The notes under the pieces: generated by a model
What the model saw: only the letters and a program-made list of their open reading frames with translations
The model's database searches: none
Told to the model about the DNA's origin: nothing
DNA from: Ruminococcus flavefaciens
Lineage (GTDB): Bacteria > Bacillota > Clostridia > Oscillospirales > Ruminococcaceae
Reading direction: 5' to 3'
NCBI RefSeq assembly: GCF_900143025.1
Contig: NZ_FRCT01000001.1
Location: 248,001-312,000 of the forward strand
Length of the DNA: 64,000 nucleotides
Translations under genes and position numbers: made by a program
In this document: in pieces, positions 52,903 to 61,290 of the stretch
Numbering within the stretch: the first letter of the stretch is position 1
How the letters are laid out: each line of letters opens with the position of its first letter

Positions 52903-53185
52903 GCCGTTAGCCCTTAGCCCTTAGCCTGTAGGGGCGCACAGTGTGCGCCCGAGACAAGTATAAATGACATCTGTAGGGGCTGATGCCCACATCAGCCCGC
53001 CAACTGTGTAGGGGCTGGCATCCTCGACAGCCCGCCGAGAACATTGCAAGTATAAATGACACAATGTAGGGGCGGATATTATCCGCCCGAATGTTGAGAG
53101 TTAAGTGCCTGTAGTGAACACCGCTCGGCGTTTCGCAAATCATTAGCCTTTAGGGGCGCACATTGTGCGCCTGCCAGTCCTGAAA
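52903..53185. repeat. Palindrome family, site 8 (largest cluster)
   Basis: Five variable-stem palindromes follow one another: GGGGCGCAC/GTGCGCCC, GGGGCTGATG/CATCAGCCC, GGGGCTG/CAGCCC, GGGGCGGAT/ATCCGCCC and a second GGGGCGCAC/GTGCGCC. Most are preceded by TGTAG. A run of TTAGCC-type heptamers starts two bases after the phosphatase stop codon. The remainder of the gap to 53314 shows only the next ribosome site. Confidence 0.92.
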
Positions 53186-53314
53186 AAACGTGCAAATAAC
53201 ACATTATCCGCCCGCGAACTGAGACAGCCTGACAACGCGGAGCAAGGGTGCGCAATGAATAATCCGCGATATTCAGGCAATAATATCTGCAATACTATTT
53301 TCGGAGGCGCAGAT

Positions 53315-54184
53315 ATGAAGGTAAGGGAGCTTATCCGCTATTCAAAGGGGCTTCTTGCAGGCAGACGGGCAAGGACTATGATGATATGCATACTTCCGCT
53401 TGGGGCAGAGCTTTTCTTCCGCTCAGCGGAGGCAGCTGTGTACAGTCTTATGCTGTATTTCGGGGACTACGCTCCCATAAAGCTTTTCGGCGGTGACGAA
53501 CCCTTGCAGCTGACCGTAGCTGCCGTAAGTACTTTGCTCAGGTGGGTGACTACAGCACCGCTGATGTATGCGGCGGCAATGCGGCTATACAGCATAACTG
53601 CGGAGAAGAACGAGCTGCGGCACAAGCCGTTTTCGCGGATATTACTGGGGAAATGCACGCTTAAACGCAGTATATCGGCAAAGCTCTGGACTAAGGTCAT
53701 AGGGCTTTTGGCACTTGTCCCTGCGGTTGGCTTCGGCACAGGAGCTTATACTCTTCTCAGAGGCAGGCTTTACCCGAGAGAGGCGTTTCTCGCCATAAAT
53801 GCGGTATTCCTGACGATAGTCTCACTGCTTATGTGGACAGCTTTAAAGCTTAGCTTTGCAGCCGTACCGTTCCTGCTGGTGAGATATCCGAAAATGACAG
53901 CCTTCCGCACAGTCGTGTACTCCATAGGCTTCATGCGTGGGAGAAAGAGGGTGCTGCTGCGGCTTTTGGCGGTATATCTGCCGCAGATGCTTACCATTGT
54001 GGGACTGCCCTACGGCGTTACAAAGCTGATGAACGCTTTTTCGCTGAGTATAGACATTTTTATCAAGGAGGACGAGTACCTTGAAGCACATAGAGCTGAC
54101 AGTAGACATAGAAAAGCCAATGACTCTGGAAAACTTTCTGGTAGGGAAAAAAGGAGTGTCAAAGCGTCTGCTGACAAAGCTTAA
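53315..54184 (+). CDS. Membrane protein of unknown function
   Basis: The 289-residue protein starts MKVRELIRYSKGLLAGRRAR. It has about five hydrophobic segments (near 24-45, 65-88, 128-150, 160-185, 220-245) and a basic C-terminal tail (RADSRHRKANDSGKLSGREK). I do not recognise a family. GGAGG eight bases before ATG 53315 supports the start; the frame is open further upstream, but there it runs through the repeat cluster. The last 35 codons overlap the next gene in another frame by 104 bases, so the true end or the next start deserves checking. Confidence 0.75.
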   Translation: MKVRELIRYSKGLLAGRRARTMMICILPLGAELFFRSAEAAVYSLMLYFGDYAPIKLFGGDEPLQLTVAAVSTLLRWVTTAPLMYAAAMRLYSITAEKNELRHKPFSRILLGKCTLKRSISAKLWTKVIGLLALVPAVGFGTGAYTLLRGRLYPREAFLAINAVFLTIVSLLMWTALKLSFAAVPFLLVRYPKMTAFRTVVYSIGFMRGRKRVLLRLLAVYLPQMLTIVGLPYGVTKLMNAFSLSIDIFIKEDEYLEAHRADSRHRKANDSGKLSGREKRSVKASADKA

Positions 54185-54926
54185 ACGTCAGGAGGGCGGT
54201 ATTACGCGGAATGGCGTTACTATAAGGAGCATAGACATGGTATCGGCAGGGGACGTGATAGTTCTCAGCATGGAGGACGACAGCTTCCTCGAACCTAACG
54301 GCAGTCTTGAAGTGCCCATAGCCTTTGAGAATGATAGCCTTGTGGTGTTCAACAAGCTCAGCGGTATGCCTGTACACCCGTCCATACGGCATCAGGGGGA
54401 TACTCTCGGCAATTACTTTGCCTACCGCTATCCCGAGCTGACTTTCCGCTCTGTGAACAGGCTCGACCGCGATACATCGGGGCTTTGCATAGTTGCAAAG
54501 GACGCTCTTGCGGCAAAGCTGTTGCAGGGGCACTGTAAAAAGGTGTATTATGCGGCAGTACACGGAGCTATTCCCGAAAACGGCACTATTGACGCGCCTA
54601 TCGCAAGGGAGAGAGAGTCCATAATACTCCGCTGTGTCCGCGAGGACGGACAGCGAGCCGTTACCCATTATAAGCGGCTGAAAATGAATGAAAAGTATTC
54701 TCTTGCGGAGATAGATCTTGAAACAGGGCGCACTCACCAGATAAGGGTACATTTTGCTCATATCGGAGCTCCCCTTGCAGGCGACGATCTGTACGGCGGA
54801 CTTCGTGATGATATATCAAGACAGGCTCTGCACTGCGGAAAGCTAAGCTTCTGCGATCCGCTTACAGGCGAGGCTGTGACAGTTTCCTCGGAGCTTCCCG
54901 AGGACATAAAAGCACTTTTTCACTAA
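54081..54926 (+). CDS. RluA-family RNA pseudouridine synthase
   Basis: The 281-residue protein has an N-terminal S4-like RNA-binding region (LENFLVGKKGVSKRLLTKLK) and the RluA catalytic core: FNKLSGMPVHPSIRHQ, NRLDRDTSGLCIVAKD with the catalytic Asp, and ETGRTHQIRVHFAHIGAPLA. It converts uridines in rRNA or tRNA to pseudouridine; the exact site is not predictable. The start is TTG at 54081, because AAGGAGG lies nine bases upstream. The alternative ATG at 54120 would remove 13 residues and has no ribosome site. It overlaps the preceding membrane-protein gene by 104 bases, probably for coupled translation. Confidence 0.92.
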   Translation: MKHIELTVDIEKPMTLENFLVGKKGVSKRLLTKLKRQEGGITRNGVTIRSIDMVSAGDVIVLSMEDDSFLEPNGSLEVPIAFENDSLVVFNKLSGMPVHPSIRHQGDTLGNYFAYRYPELTFRSVNRLDRDTSGLCIVAKDALAAKLLQGHCKKVYYAAVHGAIPENGTIDAPIARERESIILRCVREDGQRAVTHYKRLKMNEKYSLAEIDLETGRTHQIRVHFAHIGAPLAGDDLYGGLRDDISRQALHCGKLSFCDPLTGEAVTVSSELPEDIKALFH

Positions 54927-54944
54927 CTAAAAGGAGGAATATAC

Positions 54945-55418
54945 ATGGAAAAGATAGCAAGCTTTCAGGTAGACCACACAAAATTCAGCGTAGGAATGTA
55001 CATATCAAGAATAGACGATGATATCGTTACATATGATGTCCGCATGGTCAAGCCAAACGGCGGAGTTTACCTCGAAACACCGTCGATGCACACTATCGAG
55101 CATCTTTTCGCCACATACGCAAGAAATTCTGAGTTTGGCAAGAACATCGTATACGTAGGACCTATGGGCTGCCGAACAGGCTTTTATCTGCTCACAAGAG
55201 GGCTTTCCCACCAAAATGCAATAAAGCTGGTTCGAGAGGCTTACACATTCATAAGGGACTATGAGGGCGAGATACCGGGCTGTACAGAGGTAGAGTGCGG
55301 AAACTACCGCGAGCATGATCTTGCATCTGCAAAGAATGACGTTGTGCCGCTTCTTGAAAAGCTTCAGGATTACACAGTAGAGATGCTTGATTATTCATGG
55401 CATTTTGATAAAAATTGA
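54945..55418 (+). CDS. luxS: S-ribosylhomocysteine lyase LuxS
   Basis: The 157-residue protein has the zinc ligands in HTIEH (His49, His53) and Cys118 in ECGNY, plus the catalytic Cys76 in GCRTGFY. It cleaves S-ribosylhomocysteine to homocysteine and DPD, the AI-2 precursor. It thus serves methyl-cycle recycling and possibly quorum signalling. It follows the pseudouridine synthase by 18 bases with AAAGGAGG, so the two are probably one transcript. No pfs gene is in the window. Confidence 0.98.
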   Translation: MEKIASFQVDHTKFSVGMYISRIDDDIVTYDVRMVKPNGGVYLETPSMHTIEHLFATYARNSEFGKNIVYVGPMGCRTGFYLLTRGLSHQNAIKLVREAYTFIRDYEGEIPGCTEVECGNYREHDLASAKNDVVPLLEKLQDYTVEMLDYSWHFDKN

Positions 55419-55440
55419 ATGTAATTTTGTGCATAATAAC

Positions 55441-55479
55441 AAAAAATCCCTCGGATACTTCTTTTCGGGGGATTTTTTT
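55441..55479 (+). terminator. Terminator after luxS
   Basis: AATCCCTCG pairs with CGGGGGATT, with A and T runs on both sides. Confidence 0.88.
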
Positions 55480-55571
55480 GTTGTATTATCGCATAAATTT
55501 GGTATAATAATATTTGTCGGACTTCAAATGGAAGTCTTATAAATAAGAAAGAAAGGAGATGCTGAAAGGAA

Positions 55572-57482
55572 ATGGACGATAATAACGAGCTGTTCGGCGA
55601 AGAAAATACGGAACAGTTCAGCGATGAAGGCAGTGGTCTGTTCAACGAAGAAGTGACCGGGCAATTCGGTTACGAAGAAGCAGAGCCCTTCACCGAGGAG
55701 ATATCCGCCGAAGAAAAAGCTGAAAAAGAGCGCAGATCAGCCATTCTTGCCGAAGCCTACAGGATAAATTCCCAGTACAGCAAAATGGACTTTTTCACAA
55801 GAGCAGGACATTTTACGGTAAAAGTCGGTGCGGCTGTTCTTATCGGCGTGATAGCAGGAATAAAATTCATAGCTTCCGAGCTTATCGACCTTGGCAAGGC
55901 AATACTGAAAGCACTCCTGTGGCTTTTAAGCGAGCTTATATCTCCGATGAAGAGCAGATTTGATCTGAACAAGAAGCTGCAAAAAAACGTCCGAAAAGCA
56001 AGAAAAGAGGACGAGACCGAGTACAAAAAGGCTCTTTTTAAATTCTGGGGCTCATATCTTTTTGGTGAGGACGGAGTTTTCTATACTGCCTTTAATTATA
56101 TACTGCCCATACTTTCCATCGCGTTCCTTGTGGGAATAGTAAAATACGGCTCGGGACTTGAATACGGTCTCAGCGTTGAGTATAACGGCAGAGAGATAGG
56201 AATGATAACCGCAGAGGCGGATTTTGAAGAGGCTGAACGAGAGGTACAGCAGAGAATTGCCTACTCGGGAGCTGAGGAGAAGATCGACCTTTCGGCTAAG
56301 TATTCGTTAAGGATAATAAACGAGAATGATACCGTATATTCCGCAGCACAGCTCGCCAACGAGATGCTTACGGCTTCGGATCAGGCTTTGAAGGAAGCCT
56401 ACGGCATATATATCGACGGAAAATTTATAGGAGCTGTTCAGAATAAGGACAAGGTGCAGGACGCTCTCAACGACAGGATACTTAATTTCCGCGTTGACGG
56501 TATAGTAAAGGATCTGGGATACAAAAACACTGTTGAGTATTCACACGGTATCTACCTTGCGAACAGCGTTATGACGGAAAAGGAAGCAATAGACCTGCTA
56601 ACCTCTTCTAAGGACAAAAAAGCGGTATATATCGCACAGAGAGGAGATACGGCAGTATCTATCGCTCAGAAATACAACATGGAAACGGAAAAGCTTGAGG
56701 AGCTCAATCCTGGACTGTCAGGCAAGTGCCGCAAGGGAACTCTTGTAAACGTTATTGAAAAGGAAAGCTACCTGCCTATACAGTATGTCCGCGAGCTTGA
56801 CCCTGTTACCTTCCTTGATTATGAATCCGTTGAGGTAGAAACAAGCTCCCTCAATGTGGGCGTAAGAGATGTTATAGTAAAGGGCAGACGAGGGGAAAAG
56901 GTCAGCCATGTTGAAGTAACATATGTAGACGGCAAGGAATATTCCCGAAAGACCATAAGCTCAAAGATAACCAAGGAGCCTGTGGTTGAAAAGATAGGAA
57001 TAGGCGTATATGCTGCAAGACCGTCAAGTCCTGATACTATCCTCACGGGCTCGGGAGAATTCGGCTGGCCTGTTGACGGCGGATATATAAGCGACCATTT
57101 CGGCGGTGCAAGAAACCATAAGGGACTTGATATAGCGGCTGACGGCGGTACGGATATATATGCTGCTGCTGACGGCGAGGTAGTTTCCGCAGGCTGGAAT
57201 ACAGGCGGCTACGGATATTTCGTACAGCTTGGACATACGGACGAATATCAGACGGTATACGGTCATATGAGCATGGTGCTTGTAGACGAGGGACAGTATG
57301 TCTCACGCGGTCAGCTTATCGGCAAGGTAGGTACTACAGGCGATTCTACGGGAAACCACTGTCACTTTGAGGTGCGTCATCACGGAATATGTCTTAATCC
57401 TGAGCTGTTCCTGAATACTCTTAACAGTTTCAACGACGACAGGGACAAAAAGGATAAGGATAAAGAAAAGAAGAAAAACTGA
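55572..57482 (+). CDS. Membrane-anchored LysM-G5-M23 peptidoglycan endopeptidase
   Basis: The 636-residue protein has an acidic N-terminus (NNELFGEENTEQFSDEGS). One hydrophobic stretch (about 75-125) and a clear membrane segment near 175-195 (YILPILSIAFLVGIVKYG) follow. Outside are a LysM domain (AVYIAQRGDTAVSIAQKYNM, about 350-398), a G5 domain (about 410-480) and a C-terminal M23 zinc peptidase (about 495-615) with HKGLDIA and HCHFEV ligands. It should cut peptide cross-links in the wall, as SpoIIQ- or elongation-type M23 enzymes do. The active-site His and Asp are present, so it is likely catalytic. It has a probable promoter (TTGTAT/TATAAT near 55481-55508). Confidence 0.93.
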   Translation: MDDNNELFGEENTEQFSDEGSGLFNEEVTGQFGYEEAEPFTEEISAEEKAEKERRSAILAEAYRINSQYSKMDFFTRAGHFTVKVGAAVLIGVIAGIKFIASELIDLGKAILKALLWLLSELISPMKSRFDLNKKLQKNVRKARKEDETEYKKALFKFWGSYLFGEDGVFYTAFNYILPILSIAFLVGIVKYGSGLEYGLSVEYNGREIGMITAEADFEEAEREVQQRIAYSGAEEKIDLSAKYSLRIINENDTVYSAAQLANEMLTASDQALKEAYGIYIDGKFIGAVQNKDKVQDALNDRILNFRVDGIVKDLGYKNTVEYSHGIYLANSVMTEKEAIDLLTSSKDKKAVYIAQRGDTAVSIAQKYNMETEKLEELNPGLSGKCRKGTLVNVIEKESYLPIQYVRELDPVTFLDYESVEVETSSLNVGVRDVIVKGRRGEKVSHVEVTYVDGKEYSRKTISSKITKEPVVEKIGIGVYAARPSSPDTILTGSGEFGWPVDGGYISDHFGGARNHKGLDIAADGGTDIYAAADGEVVSAGWNTGGYGYFVQLGHTDEYQTVYGHMSMVLVDEGQYVSRGQLIGKVGTTGDSTGNHCHFEVRHHGICLNPELFLNTLNSFNDDRDKKDKDKEKKKN

Positions 57483-57484
57483 CA

Positions 57485-57517
57485 GAAAAAAGCCACAGCT
57501 TAAGCTGTGGCTTTTTT
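57485..57517 (+). terminator. Terminator after the M23 peptidase gene
   Basis: AAAAAAGCCACAGC and GCTGTGGCTTTTTT form a 14-base stem, starting three bases past the stop codon. Confidence 0.93.
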
Positions 57518-57537
57518 AGCCGTTAGTCGGATATGAA

Positions 57538-57574
57538 ACAAAAACGAGACGATGAAAGCACCGTCTCGTTTTTC
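57538..57574. terminator. Second terminator-like hairpin
   Basis: AAAACGAGACG and CGTCTCGTTTT with a T run. It may block read-through in either direction between the convergent genes. Confidence 0.75.
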
Positions 57575-57582
57575 ACACCTAA

Positions 57583-57651
57583 GGTGTATCTTTTTCAATA
57601 ATCAATGGTTTCCCATTGAAAAAAGCCATTTTTTTGCCCCTTTATAGAAGG
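57583..57651 (-). repeat. 69-base intergenic repeat, copy 2 (inverted)
   Basis: This is the reverse complement of 30388-30456 with five differences. Here the CAATGG and CCATTG arms pair fully around a GAAA loop, so the hairpin is better formed than in copy 1. Confidence 0.85.
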
Positions 57652-57669
57652 ACTCGTGTATGATCGTCG

Positions 57670-57778
57670 GAACGCCGTCCGCCCCCAACTGTAGGGGACG
57701 GCGTCCTCGACGTCCCAAAAGTTTCGAAACACCTGCAAATCCCATAAATACTAACGGCTAAGGGCTAACGGCTAAAGG
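57670..57778. repeat. Palindrome family, site 9
   Basis: CTGTAGGGGACGGCGTCC-TCGACGTCCC is followed 40 bases later by CTAACGGCTAAGGGCTAACG, four heptamer units in the opposite orientation, next to the coaX stop codon. Between 57483 and 57784 no gene is visible. Confidence 0.85.
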
Positions 57779-57784
57779 AACGCC

Positions 57785-58555
57785 TTACTTCTTATTCTTT
57801 CTGTAGATTATAGCAAGACCCTTGATGAGGAGGTTATTATCCAGGATTATCTTGCGCTTGCAAAGCGGTACAACGAGCTCGGAAAGACCGCCTGTAGCTA
57901 CGGCTGTACACTTTTCGCCCAGTTCCTCCTCGATTCGGTCGATTATACCGTCGAGAGCGCTTGCATTTGAGTAAAGTATACCGCTTTTAAGGCAGTCGAT
58001 AGTATTTGTACCTATAACGTGTGGCGGCACTTCAAAATTCACCTTAGGCAGCTGTGCAGTCCTTGCTGTAAGAGCGTCCGCAGCCACCTTCATGCCTGTG
58101 AGGATAAGTCCGCCGCGGTAATTCTTCTTGCTGTCAACAACTGAAAGAGTGGTAGCTGTACCCATATCAATTATGATAAGGGGAACAGGGTACTCATTTA
58201 TAGCCGCAACAGCATCAACAGCCTGATCGCTGCCAAGCTGTGCAGGGTTGTCGATAAGGATATTAAGTCCTGTTTTCACTCCCGGACCTGCCAGCATCAC
58301 ATCAACGCCGAAAAGCTTGCGGATAGCCTCCTTTACGGTATTTGTGACCGAAGGAACGACTGACGACATAATAGCATCGTCAATATCCGAGACATTGAAG
58401 CTGTTCATTTCAAGGATAGTTCTGATAAGTACAGCGTATTCAGCGGCTGTAGCGTTATGGTTCGTGCTTATGCGCTCGAAAAGAACTACTTCGTCCTTTT
58501 CGTCAACACAGCCGAAAACAATATTTGTATTACCGATATCTACTGCTAAAAGCAT
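57785..58555 (-). CDS. coaX: Type III pantothenate kinase
   Basis: The 256-residue protein starts MLLAVDIGNTNIVFGCVDEK and carries ASKHA motifs typical of CoaX: RISTNHNATAAEYAVLI, SSVVPSVTNTV, GPGVKTGLNI and the phosphate loop IDMGTATTLSVVD. It phosphorylates pantothenate, the first step of coenzyme A synthesis, and unlike CoaA it is not inhibited by CoA. AAGGAG seven bases upstream marks the start. It lies 20 bases downstream of the esterase gene on the same strand. Confidence 0.97.
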   Translation of the reverse strand: MLLAVDIGNTNIVFGCVDEKDEVVLFERISTNHNATAAEYAVLIRTILEMNSFNVSDIDDAIMSSVVPSVTNTVKEAIRKLFGVDVMLAGPGVKTGLNILIDNPAQLGSDQAVDAVAAINEYPVPLIIIDMGTATTLSVVDSKKNYRGGLILTGMKVAADALTARTAQLPKVNFEVPPHVIGTNTIDCLKSGILYSNASALDGIIDRIEEELGEKCTAVATGGLSELVVPLCKRKIILDNNLLIKGLAIIYRKNKK

Positions 58556-58575
58556 AATGGTTCTCCTTTTTATAT

Positions 58576-60105
58576 TTATTCCTGTTCTTCAAAGCGGTTA
58601 GTGCGGAATGGCGCGAGGGGGAGTCCGTTTACACCGAATAACGCAACATCTGCATAATTTGTCCACATAAAGCGGGCATTCTGCGGAGCGGGAACTTTAT
58701 CGCTCCTCAGCTCTATATACGGGAGCTTTACCTTTGCCTCGGCAGGGTAATAAACTCCGTCAGCACCTGCGATCTCGAAGCCTCCGAGACAATTCTCGTT
58801 CTTTCCTCCCAGCCCCTTTTCGCAGTTCATAAGGTGTACGAGTATAGCATCGCCGATTATCTCGAAATTATCGTATAAAGGCGGCAGAGACATACTGTAG
58901 CCCATAAGCCCGTAGACCTCCGTCATAGCCTGCATATAAAGCCTGTGACCTACGGGAGCTTTATCCACAGGGTGGATATTGTTGAATTCTCCGCAGTCAA
59001 GACATACTGCAAGACCTGTATTCTTTACGGAAAGGTACACATTTTCCTGAGCCTCGCGTATATACGCCCAGCTCTTTGTATCGGGCACATCTTCATATCT
59101 GAACATAGGCAGCTGCACTATCATAAACGGGAGCTCCTTGTCCTTCCACGCATTGCGCCAGTTCTGTATGAGAGTTTTCAGCAGATACTCATAGGTATGC
59201 GGTCTGTGGTCATCGGACTCGCCCTGATACCAGAGTACGCCTGTGATAGTATATGGAGCTATCCTGCTTACCATAGTTTCGTAAAGTCCGCATGGGCGCA
59301 TGGGATTTTTTATGCCCATAGGTCCGGGGTAGAGATTTTCGCCGCATTTTTCCACGACCTTATCCCATTTCATATCAGGGTCCTCGGCAAAGCAATCAGC
59401 CACTTTTTTATCCCATTCTGATTGTTTTATGAGGTATTCGTCATACTCGGCTATCATTTCCTCATCGGTCTTGCCGATGATGGCATTGTCGTAGTCGTCA
59501 AGATAAGGCTTGAAGCGGCTGTCATGTTCAAGGTATTCGCGCTGTATCCACGCAGAAGCGGATGTGCCGCCCCAGTTGCAGCCGATGATACCGACAGTAA
59601 CTCCAAGACGGCTGCTGAGCTCTTTTGCGAAGTAATAGCCTACAGCCGACCACACAGAGGAATTTTCTGCGGAGGGCAGCTGCCAGCAGGACTCTTTTTC
59701 TGCCCGTTCAAGGTCATCGCCGACCATTGCGCATTTAGGCGTATAATAGTATCTCACGTTTTCGTTGCCGCACTGTGTAAGCTCCTTTATGCCGTTTTTA
59801 TCGTTGTGGAGCTCATATTCCATATTTGACTGACCTCCTGCCAGCCAAACCTCGCCGATAGCTACGTTGCGGAATATCTTCTTTATAGCTCCGCAGCAAA
59901 TTTCAAGAGTACAAGAGGTACATTCCTTGCGCGGCGGAAGAACAGCTTCCCACCTGCCGTTTTTAACGGTAGCCCTTGCATAGCATTCAAGCTCGGGGAT
60001 AGATACTGTGATAACTTTTTCGTCAGTGTTGCAGGTGCCGAAAACGCGGATATTCCTGTTCCGCTGAAGCACCATGTTATCGCTGAAAACAGCGGCTGCT
60101 TTCAT
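58576..60105 (-). CDS. Sialate O-acetylesterase-like SGNH hydrolase
   Basis: The 509-residue protein contains the SASA/SGNH motif AGGQSNMEYEL (Ser93), IIGCNWGGTSASAWIQ, GVLWYQGESDDHRPHTYEYL and VQLPMFRYED. Such enzymes remove acetyl groups from sialic acids or from acetylated glycans such as xylan. No signal peptide is visible at the start MKAAAVFSDN, so it acts on imported sugars in the cytoplasm. AGGAG seven bases upstream supports ATG 60105; the longer frame to 60165 has no ribosome site. The neighbouring gene is U32-like and there are no sialic acid catabolic genes nearby. Confidence 0.9.
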   Translation of the reverse strand: MKAAAVFSDNMVLQRNRNIRVFGTCNTDEKVITVSIPELECYARATVKNGRWEAVLPPRKECTSCTLEICCGAIKKIFRNVAIGEVWLAGGQSNMEYELHNDKNGIKELTQCGNENVRYYYTPKCAMVGDDLERAEKESCWQLPSAENSSVWSAVGYYFAKELSSRLGVTVGIIGCNWGGTSASAWIQREYLEHDSRFKPYLDDYDNAIIGKTDEEMIAEYDEYLIKQSEWDKKVADCFAEDPDMKWDKVVEKCGENLYPGPMGIKNPMRPCGLYETMVSRIAPYTITGVLWYQGESDDHRPHTYEYLLKTLIQNWRNAWKDKELPFMIVQLPMFRYEDVPDTKSWAYIREAQENVYLSVKNTGLAVCLDCGEFNNIHPVDKAPVGHRLYMQAMTEVYGLMGYSMSLPPLYDNFEIIGDAILVHLMNCEKGLGGKNENCLGGFEIAGADGVYYPAEAKVKLPYIELRSDKVPAPQNARFMWTNYADVALFGVNGLPLAPFRTNRFEEQE

Positions 60106-60201
60106 TAGTTTACTCCTGTTCGTTTTGTACTGCTCATAGAGACTATGGGCAGGCATATGGTTCATGTAGTAGATTTATGTCTCTATCGGGGTGAGATGTT
60201 A

Positions 60202-61146
60202 TTATTTGAATACAAGTGCGCCTGAATTTTCGAGGGATTTAAGCAGAGTGAAGCGAGCCTCGTCACGACATTCGGGCTTTGCCATATAGTACATATAAGT
60301 TTCAAGCACATTTATAGGACTTGCAGTCCTTCCCTCAATTTTAAACTGCTCAAAGCCCATAGGCACGTATTTTTCCCAGATATCATCGGGAGAGATATGC
60401 GTACGCAGACCTCTTATCTCGAAAAGACCTCTCTGCGAGTAAGGGCAGTCACGGAAGTGATCGGGGTCATACTTTGAAGCGTCAAACGGTAAATTCGGGT
60501 ACTTCTTTATATGCTCGTTGTAAGCTATCTGCTGAACGCCGATAGAGTGATAATGTGCTGAACGGCGCGGACAGTTCGGCTCACAGCAGGCATTTGAAAG
60601 GAACTCGATACGCGGTCTGTCCTCCATAGGTATCTGTTCGAGAAGCTCGAACCTGTTATTGAGGTCATAGTCCATAACGACTATGCTGTAATCCTTTTTC
60701 AGCTCGTCAAGAAGCCCTTCAATAGTGTTAAGGCGCTTGCAGGTAGAGCTTGTGAGCTTATAGTTCGGGAAGTTTCTGCGGATATAGTCCTCCAGTATAG
60801 GTGACATAACGATAGCTTCGTTGAGACCATTATTAGCCATATTCAGCACCATATTGCAGAACTGGTCGCTGAGATGCTTCTTTTCAAGAGCGGGATTTGT
60901 GAAGGTAAAGCGGAGAGGTATACCTCTGTCGTTGAAAGCCTTTATAACGGTCTTTACAAAGTTCTTGTCACAGACTCCGCCCTGAGTTCTGCCGCCGTTC
61001 CAAATTGAGGGCGGAAAAACGCCGTAGAATGAAGCTATTTCAACTCCCTCGCGGAAATATTCGGGATTGTGCTTCAGCATTTCCGCAAACATCAGGTTAA
61101 GCTTGAAATTGCCCGAAAAATCAGGCAGATGAAATCTTACTCGCAT
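60202..61146 (-). CDS. U32-peptidase-like TIM-barrel protein with cysteine cluster
   Basis: The 314-residue protein contains FYGVFPPSIWNGGRTQGGVC, GIPLRFTFTNPALEK, LNEAIVMSPILEDYIRRNFP and a cysteine-rich stretch SNACCEPNCPRR followed by FRDCPYSQRG. The layout (barrel strands, then CC...C...C) recalls U32 family proteins, including UbiU/UbiV-type enzymes that hold a [4Fe-4S] cluster. The true substrate is unknown. It lies 96 bases upstream of the sialate esterase on the same strand. Starts MRVRFHLPDFSGN. The family call is from motif pattern only. Confidence 0.65.
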   Translation of the reverse strand: MRVRFHLPDFSGNFKLNLMFAEMLKHNPEYFREGVEIASFYGVFPPSIWNGGRTQGGVCDKNFVKTVIKAFNDRGIPLRFTFTNPALEKKHLSDQFCNMVLNMANNGLNEAIVMSPILEDYIRRNFPNYKLTSSTCKRLNTIEGLLDELKKDYSIVVMDYDLNNRFELLEQIPMEDRPRIEFLSNACCEPNCPRRSAHYHSIGVQQIAYNEHIKKYPNLPFDASKYDPDHFRDCPYSQRGLFEIRGLRTHISPDDIWEKYVPMGFEQFKIEGRTASPINVLETYMYYMAKPECRDEARFTLLKSLENSGALVFK

Positions 61147-61184
61147 TATATTCTCCTTAAATCTTTATCAGTTGAGAGTTAGTA

Positions 61185-61290
61185 TTATAGCCTTTAGCTC
61201 TTAGCCTTTAGCCTTTAGGGAAGCGGCGCTGCCGCTTTTTAGCGGGCGCACACTGTGCGCCCCTACATAGGGCTGATAGCTAACGGCTAA
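61185..61290. repeat. Palindrome family, site 10
   Basis: Four to five TTTAGCC-type heptamers lead into GAAGCGGC/GCCGCTTT and a reversed GGGCGCAC/GTGCGCCC palindrome ending CCCCTACA. A second heptamer run (TAGCTAACGGCTAACGGCTG) abuts the hydE stop codon. Confidence 0.88.

Noticed and set aside
53165..53314. In-frame upstream extension of the membrane-protein gene
   Set aside because: It runs through the repeat cluster; GGAGG and ATG at 53315 are much better.
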